This document shows positions 55,422 to 64,000 of a stretch of DNA of 64,000 bases, one piece after another. Within the stretch, counting starts at the first letter, position 1; every line of letters begins with the position of its first letter. The DNA comes from Rhizobium sp. CCGE 510. Its GTDB lineage: Bacteria; Pseudomonadota; Alphaproteobacteria; Rhizobiales; Rhizobiaceae. The stretch is from positions 1 through 64,000 of the forward strand of contig NZ_AEYF01000026.1 in assembly GCF_000292525.1 (NCBI RefSeq), given 5' to 3'. The position numbers and the translations under genes were made by a program. Below the pieces are notes generated by a model that saw only the letters and a program-made list of their open reading frames with translations, did no database searches and was not told where the DNA came from.

Positions 55422-56955
55422 CGTTTCCGCTTCCCCGGCGGCCCCGGTTGCCAATCGCGGCGCAATCACGGCCTGCGTCATTCTCGCCGTCATCATGCAG
55501 GCGCTGGACACGACGATCGCCAACGTCGCGTTGCCCTATATTCAGGGCAGCGTGTCGGCCTCGGCCGACCAGATCAACTGGGTTTTGACCTCCTACATCG
55601 TCGCGGCGGCGATCATGACGCCGCCGTCGGGTTTTCTCGCTGCCAAGTTCGGCCGCAAACGCGTGCTGCTCGTCGCCATTGCCGGCTTCGTCGCGGCCTC
55701 GATCCTATGCGGCCTGGCGCAATCGCTGAACCAGATCGTCGCCTTCCGCCTGCTGCAGGGCCTGTTCGGCGCATCGCTGGTGCCGCTTTCGCAGGGCATC
55801 CTTCTCGATATCTATACGGTCGAGGAGCGTGGTTCCGCCATGGCACTTTTCGGCGTCTCGGTCATGGTCGGGCCGGTGCTCGGTCCCGTCATCGGAGGCT
55901 GGCTGACTGATAACATTAGCTGGCGCTGGGTGTTCTACATCAACATTCCGATCGGCGCGCTCGCCTTTGCCGGCATCGTCATCTTCGTCACCGAAACCAA
56001 GAGGGATTTCCTCGCCAAACTGGATTGGTTCGGGTTCGGCATGATGAGCCTCGGCATCGCCTCGCTGCAGCTCTTCCTCGATCGCGGCGAGCAGCTCGAC
56101 TGGTTCTCCTCCGGCGAGATCGTGCTCGAGGCGCTGATCTGCGCTTCGGCTTTCTATCTGCTGATCGTGCACACGCTGACGGCGGAGAAATCCTTCGTCA
56201 ATCCGAAGCTGTTTCTCGACCAGAATTTTACCATCAGCATGATCTTCATCTTCGTGATCGGCATTACCTATCTCGCCTCGCTGGCGCTGATGACGCCATA
56301 CCTGCAGACGCTGATGGGCTATCCCGTCATCACCGCCGGCATCGTCATGGGGCCGCGCGGGCTCGGCACCATGCTCTGCATGTTCATCGTCGGGCGGCTG
56401 ATCGGCAAGGTCGATACGCGCTGGCTGCTGGTGCTCGGCCTCGGACTTACCGCCTGGGCGATGTACGACATGACGGGCTGGACGCCCGACGTCTCGCAAT
56501 GGACGATCGTCTCGGTCGGCTTCATTCAGGGCGCCGGCCTCGGTTTCCTGTTCGTGCCGCTGACAACCATCGCTTTCGCCACGCTGCCCGCCCATATGCG
56601 CGGCGACGGCACCGGGCTCTACAACCTGTCGCGCAACATCGGCTCCTCGGTCGGTATTTCGATCGTCGCGGCGCTGATCGTCGAGAATACGCAGAGCAAT
56701 CATGAATCGATCGCGGCATATGTGACGCCGTTCAACCACGCCTTCAATGCCGTGGCGGCGCAGGGGCTCAGTCCGATGACGGCGGCGGGGCGCGCTTCGC
56801 TCAACGAGATCATCACCCTGCAATCGACGATCATCGCCTATATGGACGATTTCAAGCTGCTGATGCTGATGTCACTGGCGGTCATTCCGCTGGTGCTGCT
56901 GCTGCGCAAGCCGAAAGCAGCGCCCGCTGTCGACCATAGTGCGGTCATGGAGTAG
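55414..56955 (+). CDS. EmrB-type MFS multidrug efflux pump (DHA2)
   Basis: The 513-aa membrane protein has 14 predicted helices and the DHA2 signature in TM1, LDTTIANVALPYIQGSVSAS, followed by motif A GFLAAKFGRKRVLL and motif C in GVSVMVGPVLGPVIGGWL. Start ATG 55414 overlaps the emrA-like stop by 8 nt and has AAGG just upstream. It exports hydrophobic drugs or phenolics with EmrA. It abuts the DNA glycosylase gene end to end with no gap. Confidence 0.92.
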   Translation: MNNVSASPAAPVANRGAITACVILAVIMQALDTTIANVALPYIQGSVSASADQINWVLTSYIVAAAIMTPPSGFLAAKFGRKRVLLVAIAGFVAASILCGLAQSLNQIVAFRLLQGLFGASLVPLSQGILLDIYTVEERGSAMALFGVSVMVGPVLGPVIGGWLTDNISWRWVFYINIPIGALAFAGIVIFVTETKRDFLAKLDWFGFGMMSLGIASLQLFLDRGEQLDWFSSGEIVLEALICASAFYLLIVHTLTAEKSFVNPKLFLDQNFTISMIFIFVIGITYLASLALMTPYLQTLMGYPVITAGIVMGPRGLGTMLCMFIVGRLIGKVDTRWLLVLGLGLTAWAMYDMTGWTPDVSQWTIVSVGFIQGAGLGFLFVPLTTIAFATLPAHMRGDGTGLYNLSRNIGSSVGISIVAALIVENTQSNHESIAAYVTPFNHAFNAVAAQGLSPMTAAGRASLNEIITLQSTIIAYMDDFKLLMLMSLAVIPLVLLLRKPKAAPAVDHSAVME

Positions 56956-57573
56956 TCAGCGGAAAGGTTTGCTCAGATAACGCGATCCTTGAATGCCGAA
57001 GCGCCATGGTGCTTCGGCATTTTTGGTGATGCCGATGCGTTTTCCCGAGACAACAGGCACCGGTGCTGACGGCGTGAGCGCGTAGGGCGGGTGGTCGAGC
57101 AGCCGGTCGTTGATCTGAATATCGATGCCGAGCGCCTGGCAGAGTTTGCCGGGACCGCTGCAGAGCGCGGTCAGCCTCTCCGTGCCGCGCCGCTCCATCA
57201 TGAGAGGGATTCCCGTTTCCGGCTCCAGAGCGCGAATGAGCGCGGCCGAGCCGGGATGGCAGACAAAATTCAGGCACCAGTACATGCCGTAAATGCGGTA
57301 GATATAGACATTGCCGGGCCGGCCGTACATGGCGCCATTGCGCTTGGTCGGGCCGCGAAAGCTATGCGAGGCCTCGTCATCGGGGAAATAGGCTTCGGTC
57401 TCGGTGATGCGTCCGCCGATGCCGTCCACGGCCAGACGGCAGCCGAGCAGGTCGCGAGAGACGGTGATCGCGTCGCGTTCGAAAAACGCCCTGAGGTTTT
57501 CGCCGGCGAGCGCGCCGGCGCCGATCGCGCCTGATATCATTCCACCATCGATCATGGCTGACGCAGATAACAT
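56956..57573 (-). CDS. Alkyladenine (3-methyladenine) DNA glycosylase, AAG family
   Basis: The 205-aa enzyme removes 3-methyladenine and related damaged bases. AAG hallmarks: RDLLGCRL, catalytic Glu in ITETEAYFPDDEASHSF, GRPGNVYIYRIYG and CSGPGKLCQALGI. Several in-frame ATGs (57573, 57555, 57540) are possible and none has a strong ribosome-binding site; the family core begins near residue 28. It converges with the EmrB-like gene, the two stops being adjacent. Confidence 0.9.
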   Translation of the reverse strand: MLSASAMIDGGMISGAIGAGALAGENLRAFFERDAITVSRDLLGCRLAVDGIGGRITETEAYFPDDEASHSFRGPTKRNGAMYGRPGNVYIYRIYGMYWCLNFVCHPGSAALIRALEPETGIPLMMERRGTERLTALCSGPGKLCQALGIDIQINDRLLDHPPYALTPSAPVPVVSGKRIGITKNAEAPWRFGIQGSRYLSKPFR

Positions 57574-57615
57574 CCGGCAGGTGCGGCGTCATCCCCAAAG
57601 CGACGCTGGCGGGCG

Positions 57616-57951
<336 letters not shown>

Positions 57952-57956
57952 TCATC

Positions 57957-58880
57957 TTAGCAAAGCGTGTTTTCCGAATTTTGTCGTGCAAAGACCTTCA
58001 CCAGCCAGTCGATGAAGACGCGCACGCGCGGCGAAAGCTGGCGGTTGCGCGGATAGAGCAGAGAAACCGGTGTCGGGGTCAGCGGAAAATCCTTGAGCAC
58101 ATGGATCAGCGTTCCCTCGGCAAGATCCTTTTCGGCGTGATAACGTGGGATCTGGATCATGCCGAGGCCCATCCTCGCTGCTGAAATGTAACTTTCGGCG
58201 GCGTTGACGGTGACGGTAGCGGGAATGCTGATGTGACGCACCGCGCCGTCGACGATGAATTCGAGCGGCAGCAGGCTGCCTGTGCTGCTGGAGCGGAAGC
58301 CGACCATGCGGTGGCCGGCAAGCCTGTCCGGATGCTGCGGCAGGCCATGGGTGGCGACATAGTCAGGTGCGGCGAGCGTGATTTCGTCCAGTATGGCAAC
58401 GCGCCGGGCGATCATGTCGCTATCCCCAGGCGTGCCGACGCGCAGCACGCAGTCGATGCCCTCGCGCACCAGATCGACCAGCCGGTCGCCTTCGCTCATG
58501 TAGAATTCGATCTCAGGATAGGTCTGGAGAAAAGACGGCAGGCTCGGCAGCACAAAATGGCGGGCGAGCGTGCCATGCACATCGACGCGCAGCAAACCCT
58601 TCGGCCTTGCGCCGGCAAAGGCGCCCTCGGCATCGTCGATATCGGCAAGGATCGACAGGCAGCGCTGGTAATAGGCTTCGCCGTCGAGCGTCGGACTGAC
58701 ATGGCGTGTCGTGCGTTGGAGCAGGCGCACGCCGAGGCGGGCTTCGAGTTGTTTGACAGCATCGGTGACCGTCGACCGTGGCAGGCCGGTGTCTTCGGCG
58801 GCAAGCGTGAAGCTGCGGCATTCGACGATGCGGCAAAACACCCGCATGGCATTGAATCTGTCCATCTGTTTGTTTGCCAT
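57957..58880 (-). CDS. LysR-family transcriptional regulator
   Basis: The 307-aa protein has the LysR winged HTH at about 6-65 (AMRVFCRIVECRSFTLAAEDTGLPRSTVTDAVKQLEARL in consecutive helices) and an effector-binding domain to the end. It belongs to the large group of LysRs placed next to a divergent oxidoreductase gene; here the SDR starts 91 bp away. Start at 58880 or 58865; neither has a strong site. The inducer is unknown. Confidence 0.9.
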   Translation of the reverse strand: MANKQMDRFNAMRVFCRIVECRSFTLAAEDTGLPRSTVTDAVKQLEARLGVRLLQRTTRHVSPTLDGEAYYQRCLSILADIDDAEGAFAGARPKGLLRVDVHGTLARHFVLPSLPSFLQTYPEIEFYMSEGDRLVDLVREGIDCVLRVGTPGDSDMIARRVAILDEITLAAPDYVATHGLPQHPDRLAGHRMVGFRSSSTGSLLPLEFIVDGAVRHISIPATVTVNAAESYISAARMGLGMIQIPRYHAEKDLAEGTLIHVLKDFPLTPTPVSLLYPRNRQLSPRVRVFIDWLVKVFARQNSENTLC

Positions 58881-58971
58881 TTCCGGATAGTGATGCCGAA
58901 GAATGCCTGATTATCCGCCAAAGGAAAAGGCGCATCTTCTCCTCATTGCAACGAGATCAAGGAGAAGGACA

Positions 58972-59715
58972 ATGGCTTCCAACGAAAACAGCAAGGTGGC
59001 GCTGGTCACCGGCGCTTCCCGCGGCATCGGCGCGGCCGTCGCCCAACGCCTCGCCAAGGGCGGTTTCACCGTCGTCATCAATTATTCCGGCAATGCGGCT
59101 CCGGCCGAGGAGCTGGCCCGGCAGATCAAGCGGGCCGGCGGCAAGGGGCTGACTGAGAAAGCCGATGTCAGCGATGCGCAAGCCGTCCGCCGCATGTTCG
59201 ATGCTGCGGAAACCGCCTTCGGCGGTGTCGACGTGCTGGTCAACAATGCCGGCATCATGATGCTCTCCCCGCTGGCTGAGGCCGATCATGCCCATTTCGA
59301 CCGGCAGATCGCCGTCAATCTCAGGGGCACCTTCAATACGATGAGGGAAGCGGCCAGGCGTCTGCGCAACGGTGGCCGGGTCATCAACGTCTCCACCTCG
59401 GTGGTCGGGTTGAAGCTCGAAACCTACGGAATCTATGCCGCCACCAAGGCTGCTGTGGAAACGCTGACAGCGATCATGGCCAAGGAGATGCGCGGCAGAA
59501 ACATCACCGTCAATGCCATCGCGCCCGGTCCTGTCGCCACCGACCTTTTCCTCAACGGCAAGTCGGACGAACTGGTCGCCCGGATGGCGAAGATGAACCC
59601 GCTGGAGCGCCTCGGCACACCTGAAGACATCGCCGCCGCGGTGGCCTTCCTCGCCGGCCCGGACGGCGGCTGGATCAACGGTCAGACGCTGCGCGCCAAT
59701 GGCGGTGTGATCTGA
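58972..59715 (+). CDS. Short-chain dehydrogenase/reductase
   Basis: The 247-aa enzyme starts at ATG 58972 with AAGGAG upstream. TGASRGIG cofactor motif, NNAG at about residue 90, Ser in NVSTSVVG, YGIYAATK (YxxxK) and the C-terminal GGWINGQTLRANGG typical of FabG-like SDRs. It is probably NADPH-dependent (Asn-Tyr-Ser after strand 2). It is divergent from, and probably regulated by, the adjacent LysR. Confidence 0.9.
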   Translation: MASNENSKVALVTGASRGIGAAVAQRLAKGGFTVVINYSGNAAPAEELARQIKRAGGKGLTEKADVSDAQAVRRMFDAAETAFGGVDVLVNNAGIMMLSPLAEADHAHFDRQIAVNLRGTFNTMREAARRLRNGGRVINVSTSVVGLKLETYGIYAATKAAVETLTAIMAKEMRGRNITVNAIAPGPVATDLFLNGKSDELVARMAKMNPLERLGTPEDIAAAVAFLAGPDGGWINGQTLRANGGVI

Positions 59716-60004
59716 CGAAGGCAAGCGGCTGATGGCGGCGATGCAGCCCGGCCAGCGGCTGGGGTATGTGAGCCAAGCCATTATCGCGATTATGTGAACG
59801 GGCTTGGGGAGTTTCCCCTTACAATCCTGCGGCGGGTACGTATATTTGTTCTATCGCGAGAGAGTGGAATTCCCTGCCGCTCTTTTCCGAACCTCCAGAG
59901 CCTGCCGCTCTCTTCCTGCGGTGCGACAGGTTTGATGTTCAAAGTTGCACATTGCGGCCCGTTGAAGGTTTCCCCTGCCTTCCGGGCCGTATTTGTTTTG
60001 GCGC

Positions 60005-60916
60005 TCAGCCGTCGTTCAATCTCGCCTCCACCAAAAGCTTTACCAGCCAGTCGACAAAGACGCGGACCTTGTTGCTGAGGTGGCGGTTCGGGGGGTAGAC
60101 GACATAGAGCGGCAGCGGGTCGCGACGCCATTCCGGGAGCACGCGGACGAGTTCACCCCTTGCCATCGGCTCACGCGCCATGAAAATCGGCACCTGCGCG
60201 ATGCCAAGCCCCGTCAACGCAGCTGTCAGATAGGTGCGGCTATCGTTGACTGAGGCGATGTAACGTGGACTGGTTTCGATCACCTCGTTGTGCCGGCGAA
60301 ATTCAAACGGCAGCGTTCGGTTGTTCTGGGCGCGGAAATAGTTGACGGAGTAATGATCGGCCTCCAGATCCTCCGGCCGCTCTGGCATGCCGAATTTCTG
60401 GATATAGTTGGGCGAAGCACAGGTGATCATCTCGACTTCGGAGACACGCCGCGCAATCAGCGACTGGTCGGCCGGCGTGCCGCCCCGCAGCGCGCAGTCG
60501 ACATTTTCCGCAAGATAATCGACCGTGCGGTCGCCGACCCCGAGGTCGATGCGGATATCGGGATACCGCTGATAAAAATCGCAGAGCGCAGGAACGACGA
60601 TCCAATCGGCGAAAGCGCCGGCCATCTCGACACGCAGCCGCCCGCTCGGCAGGCTCTGCGAATTGGAGAGGCTGCCATCGAGTTCCTCCAGCTCCGAAAT
60701 AATCTGGGCGGCCCGTTCGTAATAAAGCGCGCCGTCCGTGGTCACCATCACCCGGCGGGTGGTCCTATTCAAAAGCTTGGTGCGCAAATGCGCCTCTAGG
60801 CCCTGGATGAGATTGGTTACCGTCGCCTTGGGCATGGCGAGCATGTCGGCGGCGCGGGTGAAATTGCCCGTCTCCACCACACGAATGAAGACGCGCATTG
60901 CCGAGAGCTGATCCAT
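60005..60916 (-). CDS. LysR-family transcriptional regulator
   Basis: The 303-aa protein starts at ATG 60916 (MDQLSAMRVFIRVVETGNFT). The HTH (AADMLAMPKATVTNLIQGLEAHL) and substrate-binding domain are standard, and it is a paralogue of the LysR at 57957-58880 (similar MRVFxRxVExxxFT start and VFVDWLVK end). A longer frame to 61207 would cover the intergenic palindrome and is unlikely. It is divergent from the hydrolase-fold gene and the RND efflux genes beyond it. Confidence 0.9.
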   Translation of the reverse strand: MDQLSAMRVFIRVVETGNFTRAADMLAMPKATVTNLIQGLEAHLRTKLLNRTTRRVMVTTDGALYYERAAQIISELEELDGSLSNSQSLPSGRLRVEMAGAFADWIVVPALCDFYQRYPDIRIDLGVGDRTVDYLAENVDCALRGGTPADQSLIARRVSEVEMITCASPNYIQKFGMPERPEDLEADHYSVNYFRAQNNRTLPFEFRRHNEVIETSPRYIASVNDSRTYLTAALTGLGIAQVPIFMAREPMARGELVRVLPEWRRDPLPLYVVYPPNRHLSNKVRVFVDWLVKLLVEARLNDG

Positions 60917-60987
60917 CGGTTTGAAATCCGCAGTTTGCGTTGCACCATTGTTCGAGATCTGGAACAGTGTAATCGCGATATAGCTTC

Positions 60988-61007
60988 TTATTCCTTGAAT
61001 GGAATAA
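60988..61007. promoter_or_regulatory. LysR-type palindrome between divergent genes
   Basis: TTATTCC-TTGAAT-GGAATAA is a perfect 7-bp inverted repeat containing the T-N11-A pattern of LysR sites (T 60992, A 61004). It lies 71 bp before the LysR start and 73 bp before the hydrolase-like start. Confidence 0.5.
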
Positions 61008-61080
61008 CAATATCTTTTTTGTACAAAATGCAAGCGACAGGCGTTGTCTGCTTGTGGTGGATGCAGAAGAGACCGGGCGC

Positions 61081-61893
61081 ATGACGGTGGAATGGAAAGA
61101 TATGATGCTGGATAAGGTGGCCATCGGCCCCGTTTCCGCACGCATCTACCAGGGCGCCGATTACGGCAAGGGTCCGCCAATCGTGCTTTACCTGCATGGC
61201 GGCGCATTTCTCGACAGCGACAAGAACGTCGACCGGCCGGTGGCGATGAGCCTCGCCAAGGCCGGCGCCATCGTGGTCGCTGCTGATTACAGCAGCCTTT
61301 CCGATAATATTTTTCCGAGGGCGTTGGAAGTCTCCTTCTCCGTCTTCAGCTATCTCGCCAACAAACGCGCCGGTCTCGGTGACCGCAAATCGCTGCTCTT
61401 CGTTGCCGGCGAAGAAGCCGGTGGCAATGTTGCCGCCGGCGTGGCGCTGAAGGCGCGCGACCAGATGCCGGATGCGCTCGACGGTCAGGTGCTGATTTCG
61501 CCGCTGCTCGATCCGTTCATGGGCACATCTTCGATCCGCAAGGCCGATGCCATCGGCATGCGCCGGCGCTGGACGGAAGGTTGGAGCCACTATCTGAGCG
61601 GTGGCGGTTGCCATCCTTATGCGGCGCCTTGCCTCTGTTCGCGTATTTCAGGCGTCGCGCCGGCGCTGATACTCACTGCGGAGGACGACCCTCTGCACGA
61701 CGAGACAATTGGTTACGGTGCCCGCCTGAAAACGGCCGGCGTCGGTGTGCGCCAGCACGTCTTTCCCGCCGGGACGAGCTGGCCTTCGATTTATGGTGGG
61801 AAATCCGACGGAACGCCCGACTGGCAGGAAAACGTCAGCCGCCATTTCGGAAGTTTCCTTCGAGACGTAAGCGTTCAACCGCAATTGCATTGA
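61081..61893 (+). CDS. Alpha/beta hydrolase-fold protein lacking the catalytic serine
   Basis: The ~270-aa protein has the hormone-sensitive-lipase/Aes fold: oxyanion motif LYLHGGAFLDSD and a late Asp in LTAEDDPLHDE. The nucleophile motif, normally GDSAGG, reads GEEAGG (gaa gaa), and no His is present at the expected place after the Asp (FPAGTSWPS instead of PHGF). It should not hydrolyse esters by the usual triad; a binding or regulatory role is possible. I start at ATG 61081; a GTG at 61054 is also in frame. It lies 46 bp before the RND adaptor gene and is probably in its operon. Confidence 0.75.
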   Translation: MTVEWKDMMLDKVAIGPVSARIYQGADYGKGPPIVLYLHGGAFLDSDKNVDRPVAMSLAKAGAIVVAADYSSLSDNIFPRALEVSFSVFSYLANKRAGLGDRKSLLFVAGEEAGGNVAAGVALKARDQMPDALDGQVLISPLLDPFMGTSSIRKADAIGMRRRWTEGWSHYLSGGGCHPYAAPCLCSRISGVAPALILTAEDDPLHDETIGYGARLKTAGVGVRQHVFPAGTSWPSIYGGKSDGTPDWQENVSRHFGSFLRDVSVQPQLH

Positions 61894-61939
61894 AGAAGAT
61901 CTGATATTTCGGCGGCTTGCAGCCGCAAGGAGAGCACTA

Positions 61940-63130
61940 ATGACGTCCAGAAGTAAGCGCTGGGCCCTGGTGGGCGCCGGTTTGGGCCTTGCTGCGTCCG
62001 TTTCCGGCGCCGCATTGTTTTTCGAATTGCCGATGAGCACGATCGCCACGGCCGCATCCGCCCCCGCGCAGGCTCCCGCCGTGCCGGTGACGGTTGCCGT
62101 CGTTGCGGCGCGCGACGTGACGGCCTGGGAAAGTTTCTCCGGCCGTCTTGAAGCGGTCGACCGGGTGCAGGTGCGTTCCCGTGTGGAAGGCGCCATCTTG
62201 GCGGTGGCTTTCCGCGAGGGCGCGCTGGTGAAGCAGGGCGATTTGCTCTTCACCATCGACCCGGCCCCCTACCAGGCGAGCGTGGCGCAAGCGCAAGGCC
62301 AGGTGGCTTCGGCCGAGGCCAAGGTCGGTCTTGCACAGACCGAACTCGATCGCGGCCGCAGACTTTCCGACAACCGCACCATCTCCCAGAGCGATCTCGA
62401 TCAGCGCCAGAGCACGTTGGCCGAGGCTCAGGCGGGTCTGCGTTCGGCGCAGGCCGCATTGCGGTCGGCCCAGCTCGATCTCGATTATACCGAAGTGCGG
62501 GCTCCGGTGTCCGGCCGCATCGGCAAGATCGAGGTGACCGCCGGCAACCTCGTCGCGGCCGGCTCGACCTCGCCGGCGCTGACGACGCTCGTTTCGGTCG
62601 ATCCGATTTATGCCAGCTTCAATGCCAGCGAAGAGATGGTGACGCGGGCGCTTGCCCAGCTTCCGCAGACCGACAGCGCCCTGCCTCCGGTCGAGCAGAT
62701 CCCGGTCGAGGTCGGCACGCTGACCGACAGCGGTACTCCGATCAAGGGCAAACTGCAGCTGATCGACAACGAGGTCGATGCCTCAAGCGGCACGATCGGC
62801 GTGCGCGCCGTGTTTGACAATCCGGGCGGGCGTCTCATCCCGGGCCAGTTCGTGCGGGTGCGCATGGGCCAGCCGAAGGCCGAGAACAAAATCGTCATCA
62901 GCGACCGCGCCGTCGGAACGGACCAGGACAAGAAATTCGTCTTCGTCGTCGATGCCGAAAACAAGGTCGCCTACCGGCAGGTCCAGCTCGGCACGCTCTC
63001 CGATGGCCAGCGGGTGGTCGAAAGCGGACTGAACGCCGGCGAGACGATTGTCGTCAACGGTCTGCAGCGTATCCGTCCAGGCGCAGTCGTAGCACCTCAG
63101 ATGGAAGAGAAGGTTGCGACCGCTCAATAA
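61940..63130 (+). CDS. RND periplasmic adaptor (membrane fusion protein)
   Basis: The 396-aa adaptor has an N-terminal helix/signal (GAGLGLAASVSGAALFF), barrel-sandwich VRSRVEGAILAVAFREGALVKQGDLLF, alpha-hairpin (about 110-180), VSGRIGKIEVTAGNLV and C-terminal domain ending RPGAVVAPQMEEK. A GGAGAG site precedes ATG 61940. It is of the MexE/AcrA group and serves the pump gene 141 bp downstream. Confidence 0.92.
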   Translation: MTSRSKRWALVGAGLGLAASVSGAALFFELPMSTIATAASAPAQAPAVPVTVAVVAARDVTAWESFSGRLEAVDRVQVRSRVEGAILAVAFREGALVKQGDLLFTIDPAPYQASVAQAQGQVASAEAKVGLAQTELDRGRRLSDNRTISQSDLDQRQSTLAEAQAGLRSAQAALRSAQLDLDYTEVRAPVSGRIGKIEVTAGNLVAAGSTSPALTTLVSVDPIYASFNASEEMVTRALAQLPQTDSALPPVEQIPVEVGTLTDSGTPIKGKLQLIDNEVDASSGTIGVRAVFDNPGGRLIPGQFVRVRMGQPKAENKIVISDRAVGTDQDKKFVFVVDAENKVAYRQVQLGTLSDGQRVVESGLNAGETIVVNGLQRIRPGAVVAPQMEEKVATAQ

Positions 63131-63271
63131 CACGTCACCTTCCCTTCCCGGGCGAAGGCGATGCCTTCGTCCCTGGGGAAGGCCATACCCGAAATGATAT
63201 GACCCGCCGGCGGCTCCAAACCGCCGGAGAGGGACGTTGCATCCATGTTCACCCCGGAGAGGGCTTTGATA

Positions 63272-64000
63272 TGAACATCTCCAGATTCTTTGTCGACCGC
63301 CCGGTCTTTGCCGGCGTTCTTTCGGTCCTCATCGTGGTTGCCGGCCTGATCGGTCTGCGTGCGTTGCCGATTTCCGAATATCCGGAGGTCGTGCCGCCGT
63401 CGATCGTCGTGCGGGCCACCTATCCCGGCGCCAATCCGTCCGTCATCGCCGAGACGGTGGCGACGCCGCTTGAGGAGCAGATCAACGGCGTCGAAGGCAT
63501 GCTCTACATGGCCAGCCAGGCGACATCCGACGGTGTGCTCAACGTCACCGTTACCTTCAAGCTCGGTACCGACCCTGACAAGGCACAGCAGCTCGTGCAG
63601 AACCGCGTTTCGCAAGCCGAACCGCGCCTGCCGGCGGAAGTCCGCGCACTCGGCATCACCACAGTCAAGAGTTCGCCCAACTTCATCATGGTGGTGAACC
63701 TCGTCTCCGATGGGGACAATCACGACATCACCTATCTTCGCAACTACGCGACCTTGAACGTCAAGGATCGTCTCGCCCGTATTGCAGGCGTCGGTCAGGT
63801 ACAGGTCTTCGGCGCCGGCGACTATTCCATGCGTGTGTGGATCGACCCGCAGAAGGCCGCCGAGCACAATCTCGCCGCCAGCGACATCAGCAGCGCCATC
63901 AGCTCCCAGAACATCCAGGCCGCTGCCGGCATCATCGGCGCGTCGCCGAGCCAGCCGGGTGTGGATCTGCAGCTCAACGTGAATGCCCAGGGCCGCCTGC
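63272..64000 (+). CDS. RND multidrug efflux pump, N-terminal part (runs off window)
   Basis: The first 243 codons of an HAE1 pump are present, open to the window edge. It begins MNISRFFVDRPVFAGVLSVL with PISEYPEVVPPSIVVRATYP and the porter-domain sequence EEQINGVEGMLYMASQATSD. It is a paralogue of the pump at 47335-50520. It is co-oriented with the adaptor gene; no outer-membrane channel is visible before the edge. Confidence 0.92.

Overview
This 64 kb window reads as chromosomal (or chromid) DNA of a fast-growing Rhizobium, most likely the R. leguminosarum/R. etli/R. phaseoli group. The evidence is GC-rich, densely packed operons, many ABC uptake systems, ExoF/ExoP/ExoY/ExoK-type polysaccharide proteins, small SyrA/ExoX-like membrane proteins, and several dispersed intergenic repeats of the kinds common in Rhizobium genomes. 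Species assignment is inference. I see no tRNA, rRNA, IS element, prophage or CRISPR.

Layout. (1) 1-5.8 kb: a class III cyclase/TolB-like/TPR protein, a membrane PQQ glucose dehydrogenase and an acyltransferase-3. (2) 6-23.6 kb: a polysaccharide locus. The left arm reads mainly on the minus strand: two phosphoglycosyl transferases (one with degraded motifs), two GT2s, a GT8, a Wzy-like polymerase, an ExoF/Wza-type exporter and an ExoP/Wzz-type co-polymerase with a broken kinase site. Two 99-aa SyrA/ExoX-like proteins are interspersed on the plus strand. The right arm is a plus-strand operon: Crp/Fnr regulator, two GT4s, a Wzx flippase and a secreted GH16 glycanase. Together these make a complete Wzx/Wzy-type pathway for an unidentified acidic or neutral heteropolysaccharide. 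(3) 23.7-31.3 kb: a translationally coupled CUT1 sugar ABC operon with a PfkB kinase and a SIS-domain enzyme, divergent from a ROK repressor, with a perfect palindromic operator between them. (4) 31.6-36.1 kb: ugpBAEC (glycerol-3-phosphate uptake) with a terminator-like hairpin and a dispersed repeat between ugpB and ugpA.

(5) 36.2-46.3 kb: a cupin, an AhpD/CMD-like protein, a five-gene peptide/opine-type ABC operon, a TIM-barrel isomerase, an SDR, an Rrf2 regulator and an SfnB-like acyl-CoA dehydrogenase homologue whose C-terminus is encoded by a dispersed repeat. (6) 46.5-57.6 kb: a PPP-family phosphatase, an RND efflux pair, a CPA1 Na+/H+ antiporter, a MarR-EmrA-EmrB efflux operon and an alkyladenine DNA glycosylase. 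(7) 57.6-64 kb: a small acidic hypothetical protein, two LysR regulators each divergent from a target-like gene (an SDR; a hydrolase-fold protein that has lost its catalytic serine), and a second RND efflux pair whose pump runs off the window.

The most interesting content is the polysaccharide locus. It pairs two SyrA/ExoX-type small inhibitor-like proteins with two ExoY-type transferases, one of which has lost its catalytic Glu and the DPR segment, and its ExoP-type protein lacks the Walker A lysine. This suggests a locus in which catalytically dead partners may set polysaccharide output.
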